Source: Crotophaga sulcirostris
Taxonomy: Eukaryota; Chordata; Aves; Cuculiformes; Crotophagidae
Direction of reading: 5' to 3'
Length of the DNA: 64,000 nucleotides
Assembly: GCA_013397455.1 (NCBI GenBank)
Contig: VYZB01000168.1
Location: 772,839 to 836,838 of the forward strand
This document shows positions 12,853 through 26,200 of the stretch, in pieces (within the stretch, counting starts at the first letter, position 1; the number at the start of each line of letters is the position of its first letter). The translations under genes and the position numbers were made by a program. The notes beneath the pieces are model-generated. The model was not told where the DNA came from, ran no database searches, and was given only the letters and a program-made list of their open reading frames with translations.

Positions 12853-14169
12853 TGCTAGATTCCCAACATTTTCTTAAATTAATTACCTGGGAAAAAGCTT
12901 ACATTTCTAAATCAACAAATTCTTTTATAACTGGAAAGATCAGAAATTTCTTCTTGGCAGCAATGTCAAAATACAACATTCTGAAAATTTCCTGAGACAT
13001 CTTTGATTTTATTTTTTTTTTCACCTGAATGACATTGTTTTCAATTATGTGGCATCTCCTAGTAAATTTAGAAAGAAAAGAAGCCATCCAAGCTAAACAA
13101 AATACAAATTATTGGAAAATTCCTGTCCCTCTTACTGGACAAGTTCTGCTTTTGTTATCCAATATTACTTTTTAGCCTTCACCTGGAGTTGGCAGTTTAA
13201 TTGATATGAACCAGGCTGACCTGTTTCTTTGCTCATTTGAGGGTACTTGGATCATATTCTGTGTCCCTTGAAGCAGTAGAAAAATAGCACCAGTGCTCTT
13301 GAAACTAAAAAGATGCTCATCACCTTGGGTTTGTAAGACGAACACTAGATAAAGAGAATCAATAATCTATCTCAGAGCAGCAAAAACATCAGAGCAAGCC
13401 CTTCCATACAACCCTCAAAGGCTTACAGTGAGTCACCATGAGTAAATGTGGATCTTGTTTATGCCTCTCACGCTATCAAGATAACACACTAGAAATAACA
13501 CCACTATTTAGGTCTTGAGCAGTGTTTGTAGGAGGGGAACAAGTCGTTCAAAGCTCTTGGCAAAGGCGGTTGAAACATCACTATCCCGATTTTGCAAACT
13601 TGGTAAAAGAAGGACTCTCAAGAAGGGCCTGGGAGTCAAGCTGGAGATTCCTAGTGAGTGGCTTAGTGCCCCACCACAGGCCCACGGGCTCCTCTGCTGT
13701 CCTTTTTTTTTTCAGTGAGGAAACCAGCTTTAGCTGTAGGCCTTTGAGGTGGACAGCCATTTCAAACACTCTTTTGAAAGTACCTGAACCATTTCCAGAG
13801 AAAGTTTCCAGGAGCCAACTTTAGCCACGTCAGGACAGAAAGAGTGATTCCTAACTACAAAGGTCCAAACTGTCTTTAGACAGGGAACAATTCGGTGCTC
13901 CTGGTTCAAATGGGCATTGAAGAGCAAGCTTGGTTCTACCCCTGTTGCTCAGTCACCATCTCAGTATGTGACCTTCATCTATCCTCCTATTTGAGTTTTT
14001 TCAAATGCGCGTCCCTGAAATTAAATGCCTGAATCTCTACTCAGACATCAAAATAGTTGGCCTTCATCTCAAAGTTGCTAAGCAACCATTGCTTGCACCA
14101 GAGCCAACAGGATCTGCAAACATGCAGCTGTACCATCTCCAACAAGCAGGTCACTCCTCTGGTCCCTAA

Positions 14170-14262
14170 AAGCTGAAGAAGGTTATTGCACCTTAGAAAG
14201 AACTTTAAGACCTCAATTTCTTTGTGCCTCAGTGTTCCTTACTATGAAATGCTTATTGCATG
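14170..14262 (+). mobile_element. MIR-like SINE relic (plus strand)
   Basis: TTTCTTTGTGCCTCAGTGTT followed by TACTATGAAATGC corresponds to the MIR core (CTCTGTGCCTCAGTTTCC, then TCTGTAAAATGG). Only about 60 bp show clear similarity. Confidence 0.4.
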
Positions 14263-15050
14263 TCATGGAGCATGGGGATCTCTCCTGTGCAGTGTCTGAA
14301 CTATGTCTCAGACTGCTTGGGCGAAAGAAATTGCAAGCAGGAAAGGACCAATGCAGGGGGGCAAAGCAGATAAAATCAAGTGAGAGCCCTGACACACAAC
14401 AATGTTGCATTGCAGCAGTGCAGGGCACAAGCAGCTTTCATTTTTCTGTGGCTGTGCTCTATAATTAAGTCTTCATATTAATAAATGACACCCCACAAAC
14501 AAAGCCCTGCTAACTTCATATACCCATGCAGAGTTCCATAATAGGCATTTGGAAAGCTTATGCATGGGGGCTGGGGTGGGGAAGTAGGGGACCACAAGCA
14601 GTTGTAAAGTTCAAAGAGACTCCAAAAACCATCTTCTGTAGGGATGGGCAACTCGGTCCTGGGGTCTAGCTAACAGATTTATTTGCAGCAGGGCAGGCAG
14701 ATTGGCTGGCAGACCAACTGAAATGCAGTGTGCTAGGTCAGATTCTGTCTGAGGAGCATAGTGTGGCCTCTAGCCTGCTATTGTGTGATATATCAGGTCA
14801 AATTGAGGGCTGTACAGACATGAATGCACTGGTCTGGGACCCTGAGCAACTGACATAAGATTAAAGTGCTCTTGGTCTATTGTAGTATATTAGATAGCGA
14901 CCAGAAATTTTCCCTGCCAGCCAGGCTTGGTAATTCATATGCTTATCCTGTTACAATACCCCATGAGGTATATTTTTGTTTACATTACCTACCACTCAAC
15001 TGCATAATAATAGGGAATTAATATGGACCAAAGACCATCCTAATGGTGCG

Positions 15051-15080
15051 GTGTGGATGTGAACAGTGTGGATGTGAACA
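15051..15080. repeat. 15-bp exact tandem duplication
   Basis: GTGTGGATGTGAACA is present twice back to back with no mismatch, consistent with replication slippage. Confidence 0.9.
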
Positions 15081-15164
15081 CCCTGTTTTGGAAGCTAAGA
15101 GACTTTGTGCTGGTTTGCCTTAGTGACAGAGAGAGGCTCCAACAGCACTTACTTTAACAGTCAC

Positions 15165-15300
15165 CAGAAAAACAAGAATCTGGACATCTTCCATCTAGTC
15201 TGATCTCCTATATTCTCCAAACTGAAGGACTTCACCCATCGGGAAGATTACCCATATACCAAGTGCCCCTTGACTAAGTGAAACCTCAGTAGGACTAGGA
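15165..15300 (-). mobile_element. Ancient CR1-like LINE fragment (minus strand)
   Basis: The segment CATCTTCCATCTAGTCTGAT followed by CTCCTATATT and GGACTTCACCCATC matches, in order, the complement of the 3' region of old amniote CR1-like LINEs (ATCTAGTCTGACCTCCTGTA, then ACTTCACCC). It is heavily decayed, and the edges are approximate. Confidence 0.5.
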
Positions 15301-17884
15301 GCAATGCTGAAATGTAAGGATGCATAGTTTGTTCCATAGCCTGGAACCTTTGTTCCCCACCCTTACCTGGTGGTTCAACTCAGTCCTGTGCAGATGAGGA
15401 GGGTACTGGCTGGTGCGGAGCAGTAGGGTGGGAAACATGAGGCAGTGCGGTGTGATATGGTCAGTGGCTGACAAGAGTTAGGGAGGGTAAGAACAGAAAG
15501 TTTTGTGGTAAGAAATGAAAGGTGATGAGGATCACTATTACGGATACAGTTAGGGCTGTGTCCAAAGAAAAATCACAACGTTTGAAATTTGGTCCAACCT
15601 GGACAATCTTGGCCATTTCACTGGCATTCTAGTTTTCTTTCTCCTCCAGGACCTTTCCCCCTAGTTTGGAAATTTCTTCCTTGTTACTACCATTTTCTGT
15701 CTGCCTTTGCCATGTCTAGATTAGACTGAGTTTAAGAAGTGCAGGAATCTCAAATAAATGAAGACACCACTATTTTGAAAGCACCAGATGTAAAGGAAAA
15801 ACTGGGTTTGGTGGCAGAATCTGGGGCAAAGTCTTACTGTTTGCATACTCTGGGTAAGGAGTGTTCAGGTACTTTCTTGGCTGTGTCTCCAGCTCTCTGG
15901 TCTGACCCTACTACTCCCCTCCCTTCTCTTCTAGAAAATAAATTAAGAGAGATTGCAACAAGCAGGGACAGGAGGAAGCCTTGACATATAAAATGGCAGT
16001 CTTTGCCAGGCTGTGCTTGCACAAACAACCCCCTGGTGCTTGTGAGGGGGAAAAACACTAGAAGAGAGAAAGCAGAAGCTATAAGCAGATTGGCTATTTT
16101 CAGGTCCCATTCCAGGCAAAACTGGTACTAAATTATTTACTAACCAATTGTGCAAAAGAATCAAATCCAGTGGCATCCACATGCAGCACTCATAACCTAC
16201 TAACTGCATTAACACAGCTGAGGATTAAGGGAGATTTGAATCAAAGTAATGGGAAAGAAATCATGTGCTGAAGTTTTTAGATGTAGTCACTTTTCATGCT
16301 GCCTTGATGCCTGGAGACTCATCTTCCCCCTTTTCTGGCAAGTGGATGCAGCCAGCTACTAACCATCGGTGCTGACAACTTCCAGCTCAGCCAACCTTCC
16401 ATTCTGGAGATCGAATTTGCAGAGACGCAGCTGGGTCCAGGAGAAAAAATGCAAAAACTATGCAACAGACAAAGAGAAAGGAAACTAAAATAAGCCCCCA
16501 GTGCTTTCAGAACTATCTGTATCAGTAGCAGGGGGCTGGCAATGGGAAGGGAAAGTCTGTTAAGGGTCTCCCAACTTTTCCCAGATGATTCTGCTAGCCA
16601 TCTGACATCTTTTGCTGGATTAGTACCTGATGGAATAGGGAAACAAATCTGAATAGCAACAAGGCAGAGAGCTGGAGCAGTTAGTCTGTGAATTGAATAG
16701 TGAATTGTCATGGTTGTGGAGGCAGCTTTTTCCTCTTGAATAAGGAAGGAGGAGGATCTTATGATTTGGGGAAGAACAGGAGGAATGACTGTCTCTAAGA
16801 TGCCCTTCTGCTTTTCACCAGTGCTAAAGAACAGCTACACAAAAGTAGGCATGTAGAGCTGTAAATGTAGTAGGCTACCTCTGGTACTGATAGTCTACAC
16901 CAGTGTTGCACAGTGAAGGATAGATCCAAGCATGGAGTGTCCCATATCTTTGCTTTCTGCTGTGGAACTCACCCTGTTTTGAAGAACTGGGTCAGTTATT
17001 ACCTGGGCTTGAGCAAGTGCAGCACAACAGCAGACACAGAGGTAAGAAATTAGGCCAGTACTGAGTTACCTGGTAAATATCTTATCATTGGGGTCAGGCA
17101 ACATCTTAATGCAAACTCAGTGCAAAGGATGCACAAATGGGTGTCAGAGGAGTCTGGTTGTGACAATGGGATTCATTCCACGGACCACCACCCAGACACT
17201 GCGTGAGGTGGTGTTTGAAAATAGTGATGGCAGTGAGGAGGTTTATCTGTGCAAAGCCCCTAAAAAAAGGACATAATCTGGTCCTGCATACTTAAAATCT
17301 GGAAGTCATCATGCACTCAGCTCACACATGGCTCTGGTGTTACAAGGAGAGGGAAACCTTGGCAGAAACATTGCGATGACATCTCTTTTGGGAAACTTAC
17401 TTACGCTGGGTTCCTTTTAAACCCGTTTTGGGTAGCAGCCACTAGAGATGGACAGTTCTGGTGTACAGCTTATCTGAAGGACACCAGTCCAGAGAATGAA
17501 GTACTGCACTCTTGTGCAGCCCAGAGTTGAGAGATGGGAACAGGCACCCCTCACTGAGCCATGTTAACTGCAGCCTTTTTAAATCTCAGTCAGAAATCTT
17601 TATTCACTCCCAATACCTTACGTAATGTGAATTTTTTACATGACAATCAATGACACGTTTTCCAAGGGTAGTGTTTAGTCTTGATAGTAAAAGGTGGCAG
17701 GATCAGACCTTAATGGTGGGAGAGGAATGTGCCAAGAAATGCAGGCTGGAGATGAAAGCTACAAAAAGAGCAACTAGTCTGGACTTCCCCCAAATCCAAT
17801 AGATAATGAGACCCAATGTGACTTTTCATTCTTTTCATCTAGCAAATGTTTCTTTTCCTCTCTCTTGTGACAAGTCTACAAGGC

Positions 17885-18005
17885 TTATCTATATATATCT
17901 CTTTGCACAGATCAGGAAAGTGAGGCATAGGCAGGAAAAAGGGGCACATGACTTGCTTTGGATAGCTTGGATTCAGACTGGCGTCTTAATCCAAACCTTG
18001 GCTTG
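17885..18005 (-). mobile_element. MIR-like SINE relic (minus strand)
   Basis: GCACAGATCAGGAAAGTGAG, GCATAGGCAGGAAAAAGGGG and CACATGACTTGCTTTGGATA match the reversed MIR core in order (ACAGATGAGGAAACTGAGGC, ACAGAGAGGTTAAG, GACTTGCCCAAGG). Confidence 0.55.
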
Positions 18006-19699
18006 AGAAAATGCCAAGGGCTGGTCAGTGTCAGATGAAAACAGGACTGCCTAAGGGATGAGATAGATATATTGTAGTAATTGGGTGTAAGGAGAGCCGG
18101 GAGAGCTGTATACATGTACTTTTACCTAACTATATGCAACACCAGCTGTAACAACAGATCTTCCAAACCACCCAACAGCCCTCAGCAAATCCTGTTTGAA
18201 AACTATAGTCCATTCCTGTCTATGTGAATGATTAATACTATGGCCTTGCACATATGGACAGGGGTTCATCAATTTCATTCAATGGTGATGGCTCTTGAAT
18301 ATTTTACCTAATTTCAATGAATTTGCAAATCCCATTTCATTTTACTTAAGCCTGTCCCCTAAGGGCTTATATTGTGCAGTTTCTCTGAAAATGTGTGTTG
18401 CTTTAGTTCTGTGTTTTGTAATCAGTTAACCACCTTCTTAGTCGTGCTTGTCATTTGGGATTTTGTTGGTTTTTTTTAATAGTCTTAAATCTTCTCAAAA
18501 CGTAAGTCCTAAATAAAATTCCTCCTGGTAGCTACAATTCATGGAGTCATTATTGGAAAGGGCAGCTGTGGAGGACAGAAAAGCTGATCTCAATGCTGCT
18601 GTTTGGAATGGACGGCTTTGTACTTAATAATAAAAAACCTCACTGAGTGTTTAAACTCTGTTTTCCTACACCTCTTAGCATGCAGTCTAATCAGAGTGTG
18701 ACTCTCCTCTAGAGTGAAACAGCTGATTCAAATCCAAACTGACCTTCTTTGGTTAATAATAATAACAATGAAAAAAGGTAATAGCATTCACAAGTATTTC
18801 CTTAACAAAAGGAAACATTCAATTTCAGGCAGGAGCCCTGTCACAGTCCTTTAAGCAAACACCTTCTGAAGCAGGCTGTAAATGAAAAACCACAAAACAT
18901 TAAAGAAGACTAGGCTTGTCATATATTTTAACTTTCAATCATCCTATCAAGCTGATTAAATAAACAAAGAAAGTAGAGATTTGTTTGACTGAGGGAAGAA
19001 GGTGACAGGGAAACTTTCAACGCATTCAAGGACTGGCTGCGGCACCATCAGAAGCCAGGTAGAGAAGAGGTACATCTCTAAGATACTCTTTGGACAACTG
19101 GTTTTCCAACTCACCTGTAGCTCATTATTGTGAACAGACACCAACTTTCAAAAAAAACAAGGTTTAACTCTCTGTGCAAGTGAACCATCTGCCTCCTGTC
19201 CTAGTATGATACCACTGTAACAGGGATTGACCCTGGAAAGAAACCCTGGATACAAACCAGAAAAAAAAGTTCAGAATTGAGTTCTCATTTCAATCTCTTT
19301 GCTGTTTTTGACCCATGTCTAACCATCCCAAACAAGGGCACAACTTGCAACATGGTGCTGGAACAACCTTTATTGTTCATTTTATTAAATCTCCATCTGC
19401 TGTCAGATATCAGTCTTTAATTTTGTTTTTACCCTTTGCACTTGAGAGTTACAGTTCAAGTAACAAAGGCTGTACAAAACACAGATGAATCATACAGGCA
19501 GGTTAGGGTGAACAGCTCTTGTGTTAGTCACAAAAGCCTGAAGAACGAGATGAATTATGTGCATGCCAGTCGTTGGGAGAAGATTCATTAGATCACTGGG
19601 CCTTGAGCTTGGTTAAAATCACAACCTTTTAAATCACCCTGGAGAGACTTTTCTGATGCAGAGGATAACTCACTAAAGAAAGACTGAGAAAGCTGGGGT

Positions 19700-19810
19700 C
19701 CAGGCAGGCTCTGACATGGTCAACAATGTGACCTTGCAAAAGTCATTCTCACCTCTGTGTCTTTGTTTCCCCTCTTATTTTCCCTCTATAGTCTGGCAAA
19801 ATCTGCAGAT
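19700..19810 (+). mobile_element. MIR-like SINE relic (plus strand)
   Basis: CAATGTGACCTTGCAAAAGT followed by CATTCTCACCTCTGTGTCTT and TGTTTCCCCTCTTATTTTCC is the MIR core in order (TGTGTGACCTTGGGCAAGTC, ACTTAACCTCTCTGTGCCTC, AGTTTCC). Confidence 0.6.
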
Positions 19811-20674
19811 CAAGAGTTTCAACATCTTATTAGGTGTAAATATGTTGCTTGGAACTCTCAAAGCACTCACAGAGGGCACTTGGAGTTGCTATCAGCAGGT
19901 GAACACCAGTACCAAGTCCACACATGCACAAATTGGTAGAGAAACCACAGTACCAAGGCGAGCTTCCCATTGCAAAAATATTTCAGAATGACAATGCAGT
20001 GAGGGAATTACTCTGGTCTTATTAACGAACATCAAAATTTACTTAATCAAGCCAAAATAAAATCAAGAGAAGGAGGAAAAGGAACTTAGAAGGGCTGAGA
20101 CCTTACTTGTCATATGAAAATTGAGGTTGACCCAGTATGTACAGAAATTTTACACAACTTGCAATGAGCAACAATTACACAACCCAAAGGCAAGCAAAAT
20201 GCAAGGAGATTATTAAGCTTGAAGTATAAACAAATACAAAAATGAAATTAAAAAGAAAAAAGACCTGAGATCAATACTCTCTCAAATACCTGTCTTATTA
20301 AACCTGGCAAGTTGATTGCAGCCCAACAAAAATGACCTGCTGTGAATGATTCTCAATCCTTTTCTCCTTTTTATTCTTTATTTCCACACTCAGATAATCT
20401 TTTATTGATACAATACATGCTTGTAAGAACAATGCTGCAGATATTGTGAGTTTGCATCATTTCACAGACAATGTCATGTTCAGGACTTTTGCATCCAGTC
20501 TGCCAAAAGTACAGAGATACACAGGTAGGATTTTCAAAGACGTCTAACCCCAAACTGAACAGATTTAAGTAGGAGTTGGAAAACCCAGGAAGGCAATTAA
20601 ATTCACTGTGCAAAGACTGTCCAGAAGCAGGTAAGGAAGGTGTTTTTGTGCCCAGTAATGTTAATTTATGTCAA

Positions 20675-20755
20675 TGGACAATCCAGCTCTTTGTATATTA
20701 CTTCCATTTAACAAAGACAAAACTGAGACCCAGAAAAAACTAAATCTACTTGGAA
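20675..20755 (-). mobile_element. MIR-like SINE relic (minus strand)
   Basis: TACTTCCATTTAACAAAGAC followed by AAAACTGAGACCCAGAAAAA corresponds to the reversed MIR core (CCCATTTTACAGATGAGGAA, ACTGAGGCACAGAGAGG). It is a short relic. Confidence 0.45.
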
Positions 20756-20803
20756 ACCCTCCCCCCCTCCCATCTTGTTGTAACTGAAGGGAACTAGTGA
20801 GCA

Positions 20804-20837
20804 TAATTAACCAATGAGGGTAATTAACCATTGACAC
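20804..20837. repeat. 17-bp tandem pair carrying TAATTAACCA
   Basis: TAATTAACCAATGAGGG (20804-20820) is followed directly by TAATTAACCATTGACAC (20821-20837). The first 11 bases are identical apart from none mismatched through TAATTAACCA, and each copy carries a TAATTA homeodomain-type core. Confidence 0.75.
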
Positions 20838-23154
20838 TAGTAATGTGGCAATCTCTCCATTGCTTTCAGACTTTTCAAGGCAATTAGATATCTCTGGCTG
20901 AGCCAGAGGCTGTGGGACAGATGCAAGAGTCACTAACTGAAATTCTGCAGTGTGTGAGGCTAAGGAGAAGGATCAAAGGCTACTCCTGGCCTTCAAACCT
21001 CCACTGAAGAAGCGCAAATGTTGGAAGTGCTCTCATTATTTGTACTAGTCCTTTGGTTTGTACTCCCAATATGAGAGTCCAGAGCTTATCCATACAACTG
21101 CAGCTCCATCTCTTCTCTGACTAATGAGTTGAAGTTTCTACTGGATCTGTGATTTCTGAATTTTCCATCTAAAGTTTCTCCCTTAAAATAGAAAATAAAA
21201 CAAATAACTCCTCTCTATTTGCCTCACATTTAACTCTCCCTCTCAAAGGAATTTACGAAGGAGTGTCAAAGAAACATATTTAAATGGCACTATTTGGACA
21301 TGGTAACCAATCTGATTAAAATTAAATGATTGCATGAACACTTTGCATGTATCCAACAACTCACGGGCCATTACACCCTCTAATTGTATGAGTTTGGTGT
21401 GCTGGATGTTATGAGGCAACATCATTGAAAACTCACGGAGTTGAACAAGGCATAACCTGAGATCTGAAATACTTCAGATCTAGAGGATGTTTTGATTTGA
21501 CTCAAAGTCATGCTTATCAGTCAGGTTCAGAGAAAACCTTGTTCATCCCTTCGATGAATGGATATTCAGGCAGAGATGGCTTTTATGTCCTTGGAGCAGC
21601 AGTCTGCAGTCATTAGTGCTGTTTGATTTCAGTTAATGTCTTCCACATCTGCTGCTTGCTTACAAAAACAAATCTCTCCACTGACACTGTTATCTCTCCC
21701 ATCTTTGGACACTATGCCCCAAACCCTCGTCATCATTCTCTCAGCTTGAAAACTTCCTTCAGCTCCTCATCTCTGTCCATGTTTTTCTGCAGTCCTCAAA
21801 ATCTCCCTCAGTCTTTTCATATGGCTCACTTTTCCTCTAGAATAAGGCAAAACAAGGATGATGGGTGTAGTCTAGGAAACCACTCAAAGCACTAGATTTG
21901 GTCAAGACACAGGTGGACAAGTCCCAGAAGAGATATAAATCAATTTGTGTCACATCAGTGCATATTTTTTGTAAGACAGGCAAATGCAGAGAGCTTGGGA
22001 TCACACCTGAATCTATTCTAGGGAATTATAAATGCCCTGTCACTATAGAGAGTTAAGATTGGATTACCAGTTTACATTACCATCATTACCCAGTGAACTG
22101 GATAAGATAACCAGGAGCAGACAAACTCCAACTAATGTGACAGGGCCCAGAAACACCACCCAGCTCTCAAGAGCATGCAGAAAGGGTAGGGCATGAACAC
22201 CAGCCTTTGAATTACTGCAGACTAAGATCGTATCATCCTGCAGCCGTCATACTTCTAAATATAGAAGGGGATTCACTGACATCCTCAACTTCTTATCTTT
22301 GCTGCTGACCTTTGCTGAGTTACAAAATTGGTTTACTGCACCAAAGAAGACTCAGATTCACAGTTTACTATGCATCGTCTGTCTCCACTTTTATGGTTTG
22401 CACTTTTACTTTATTATCTTTAATTTTCTTCTTCCAACTCTTGAGTGGGTATTACAAAGTCAATACAAAACCTATTCCGGCCTTTTATTCTAAAATAACA
22501 ACACTAAGCTTGTTTATTTACACTGGGACAAGATGATATTTGTGACAGCCTTGTCAATAGTTCAATGACATGATGCTAACTTTTTTTCTTTAAACTCAAA
22601 TGCACTTTATTTGTGTGTGTTTGTCTGTCTCTCTAGATTAACTCTTGTTTTCCAGAATCAATATCAATATTCTCCAAAGATTTGAAAAACTACTCAGACA
22701 ACAGCTGGTGAGTAAGGTACATAGTCTTTGAATGTCTCACCCGAGGATAGAGGTGTGCTGATTCCCACAAATGAAGGGTCAGCTTCTCATGCACTGAATT
22801 TACAGTTCTCATCTTGCTTAGTTGAACTGGGCAATTTGGCAGAATTTGCTTTTACCAGCTAACAGTGAGCTGTGAAATAATAAAATATTCTTGTGAAGGA
22901 GCCCCAGTGTGCCCTTCTCTCTGTAAATTCAGATTCTTTTGGGCTCCTACCACAACCTTCTGGTCACCCCATTTCTGTTGACTGATACCTCTGCTCCTGG
23001 AAGCAGCTGAGAAAGCAAGGACAAGCAGGCAATATCACTTAGTGCTCCCCATTGGAAAGAGGTGAATCATTCATCCCCTGCTTGATAGAACTTGATGCCC
23101 TGCAGCGACATGAGAAGAAAAACTTGCTCAATTCTGTTACTGTTGTTTTTCAAT

Positions 23155-23265
23155 CCTAGAATATCTTAGGTTAGGTCTTATGCCTTCCTGTGCCTCAGTT
23201 TCCCCCTTATGAAACAGGATGGACATAAAACAATGCATTGCTCACTTATAAATATTTGTTGATAA
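23155..23265 (+). mobile_element. MIR-like SINE relic (plus strand)
   Basis: GCCTTCCTGTGCCTCAGTTT and CCCCCTTATGAAACAGGATG match the MIR core strongly (CTCTGTGCCTCAGTTTCCCC, ATCTGTAAAATGGG). ACAAAACAATGCATTGCTCA-like text follows, without clear tail similarity. Confidence 0.55.
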
Positions 23266-26200
23266 AACCTTATCTATTTTCAAATTTTAGAACCGCAATG
23301 AAAAGAGTAATTTTCAGAGGAGCTGCACAACCACTTTTCTCCAGAAATCAAAGGGAAATGTCTTCTAGCAACTTAAAACCTTCAAAACATTAATAGTGCA
23401 TGTGATAGCTTCCCTACAAAACTTAGCATTGGAGTTGGAGCCCTTGGCACCAGAGCACTGCTTTAGCTGGAGGAGTTAGCCACTGCATTGCAGCAGAAGA
23501 CGTTTCTCTAATGTGGAACTGCCACCAACAGAAGCATTTGCTACTCTCTTTTGGTGTTGGTTTAAGGTGTTCTACTTGTTTAGGAATCACCTAGACAATC
23601 ACCTAAAGAGAGGTAGTCCCCCAGAACAGACTGTTTTTCTCCTGAAATATTTAGTGTAGCTGAGAGACAAAGCATCTCTCTGTCTCCAAACACCAGAAAA
23701 GCACATCCCTCTGGTTAGGTTAAGGGACTTATCCCCTTCTCCACTCCAGTCAGGAGAAGTTGGAGGGACCTGTAAGACCACTCAGCCTGAGGCTGTTTCT
23801 AATAACACTCTGGGAAGGAAAAGTGGGCAGGCCAGGCTAGAGAGAGGGGAAGTCATTCAGATCAGAAGTTTTGACTCAGACCAAAAGCCAGAAATGAGTT
23901 TACTCATCTGAACTGTGCAAAATCCTCAAGCCTGAGGAATCAGTGTTTGAACCAAGGGTACCCCGTCAGCTTCCCTCTTCTTGGTTGATAAGAAAGTCCC
24001 CTGCATATTTTGTCTCAATGCCCTGGGCAACTGTTACAAATAGTGGGACAGTTTTTAAAGCTCTCCTTATCCTTTCCTAGCTACAGGTTATCTATGCCAT
24101 GCAAATTTAAAAACATATAGGCACTTTGCCTTTGATCAAGACCTGACTGTTCTTTGATTCACCAGCTATGGCTCTACATTTTGTTGCAACTTCTTGTAGA
24201 AGGACCACCATCCAAGCACACATCTACCTAACTAGATGCCAGACCAACACAAGTGCTGACTTTTCCAAATCTACAAAATTGAGGACTCTGCCTGCAAGGT
24301 TTTACCAGATGCGTTTCCTACCATCTGGTCTTTCAGATTCCTCTCACCAACTTTGACATAAAATACAAAAATAAGCTTTTGGTGGAGATCTTTGCCACTG
24401 GAAATAGGTTAGCTGCAATTTTGCAACTATTTTCTTCTTGTAAGACCTGGGGTGGATGCATGCACTGATGATAAGGAAAGTATAAACTAATCCAGACATT
24501 TCTTCTCGTAAGATCTACAGTGTAAGATTCATCAGAAAGTCCCATAGAGGCATGGAAGGTTATGACCCTCCCAGTGAGTGTGCTGCATCTGAAGAAGTTT
24601 GTGCTTGTTATACACACCAACTTAATTTGCCTGTCCCCAGTAAACCATTTGCCTTTGTAAAGTGTTATCTATGCTTGTAGAACCTGAAGCCTTGTGATCC
24701 TGTAAAGCATGACTGTCAAGAGAGTTTGACCATACTTCAAAGGAAAATAGCGTATTGCCTGAATCTGGTACTGGTACTTTTTCATTCCATGTAGGGTTTG
24801 GGGAATGAATGAACCCATAACTCAAGACAGCACTCACTCAAAGTCTTTAGAAACACTTGATGTTCAGCTTGAACATAAGCTAGAACTTCCTAATTGCACT
24901 TGATCCTGTACAATTTTTCATGTTTTACCTAGCACACACATTTTTTTTTATCTTTAATTCAAGGTATTATTTTGCCTGCACCTTATCTCAGACCATGGAC
25001 ATACTCTCAGATTTTACTGGTTTCCTGTCTTCAGCAAATTGTTTGTGTCATTCCTGTTACCTACTCTAGAAGTAACTACCTTTTGGTACAGGATATAAAC
25101 AGCAATCTGATGTCTTCTGTAAGGAAACTGTAGAGAGAAGGAATACAACAAAAGCAGAGAGGGGTCATGAATTATTTTTGAACTCTGATTAGCAGTAAAG
25201 TGGTATCTGGGAACAGATACTTAACTGTGGAATTCAGATGTGGCTTGCTGAGTATTTCCCATCTTCTGTTGACCCTAAAAGTCAATAAAGCTCCCATACT
25301 GCCCTTATTTGAGATTCCCCTTTCCTCCCTATAACAGCATAATTAAAATACCCTAGTTCAGGTTCAGTCTATTTTGATGGTGCCATGTGCCTCTTCCCCA
25401 TGGTATTCTTTGCTCTGGCTGTCAGCCAATCAAGGCTTCAGCAATCTGATCAGCTGCATGATTTAACGAACACTCCTTTCATGGGGAAGGGCACATTCCT
25501 TTATAAAAACTGGTGACATATCACATTTCACAGGATGACCTCTACTTTCATAAGATGATGGGAGAAAATTGGTTTTGGAAATCGAGGAAGATTGCATCTT
25601 GTGAAACAGAATCCAGAGAGTGACAGAGAGACCACCTTTCCATTCCAGTCTTTTTAATTTTCACGTTTTGGTTTTGATAGGGAGCTAAATATAGTTTGGG
25701 TCACTCAACCAAAACCACAAATAACTAACAATGAAAGAAATCCTCTCCCACTCCACTTCTTTATTCCAGGAAACTGTCGTAGGAAATGTACTATGCCCAA
25801 AGCTGAATAAAGACATAGACCTTGCTCTCCATGTCATTGCAGCATGGGGAGAAAAGAATACTTTTATTAACAATATCCTGTAAAATTGTCCTGCTGCTAT
25901 TGTTCTGCCGCTATTGCTCTGCTCAAAAGGCAGATTTGAAGAGGCAGAAACCAGTGGTCCAGACATTAAGACCTGGATTCAGAGGTATTGTCTGGGTTCC
26001 AAAGGCCTACTTAAACCTAGAGAACTTGGCACTTATGTAATGTTCAATGTCCTATCCTGAATTCTTGAGGAAAATAGCAAAAAATACTTAATGTTTATAA
26101 CAACTAGAGATTAACTTTGAGAGTTGTTTAGAGAACGCAGGAATGATTCTCTTTCATGAGGTCATAAACTTGATGCTCTAGGCTAAATAGAGTCTGACAG

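Larger units (their letters stand above)
8963..14169. other. Non-coding, no supported gene
   Basis: Unique sequence after the CR1 copy. It includes the ATT array at 11430, the A run at 12249 and the pyrimidine tract at 12430. The window's longest open frame (12284-12775, plus, 163 codons) sits across that tract and is judged spurious. Confidence 0.55.
14263..19699. other. Non-coding, scattered old repeats only
   Basis: Holds the CR1-like relic at 15165, the exact 15-bp duplication at 15051 and the MIR-like relic at 17885. The rest is unique sequence. A minus-strand 130-codon open frame (16319-16711) has no recognisable domain. Confidence 0.55.

Noticed and set aside
16319..16711. 130-codon open frame (minus)
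   Set aside because: No domain, and no supporting splice or promoter context.
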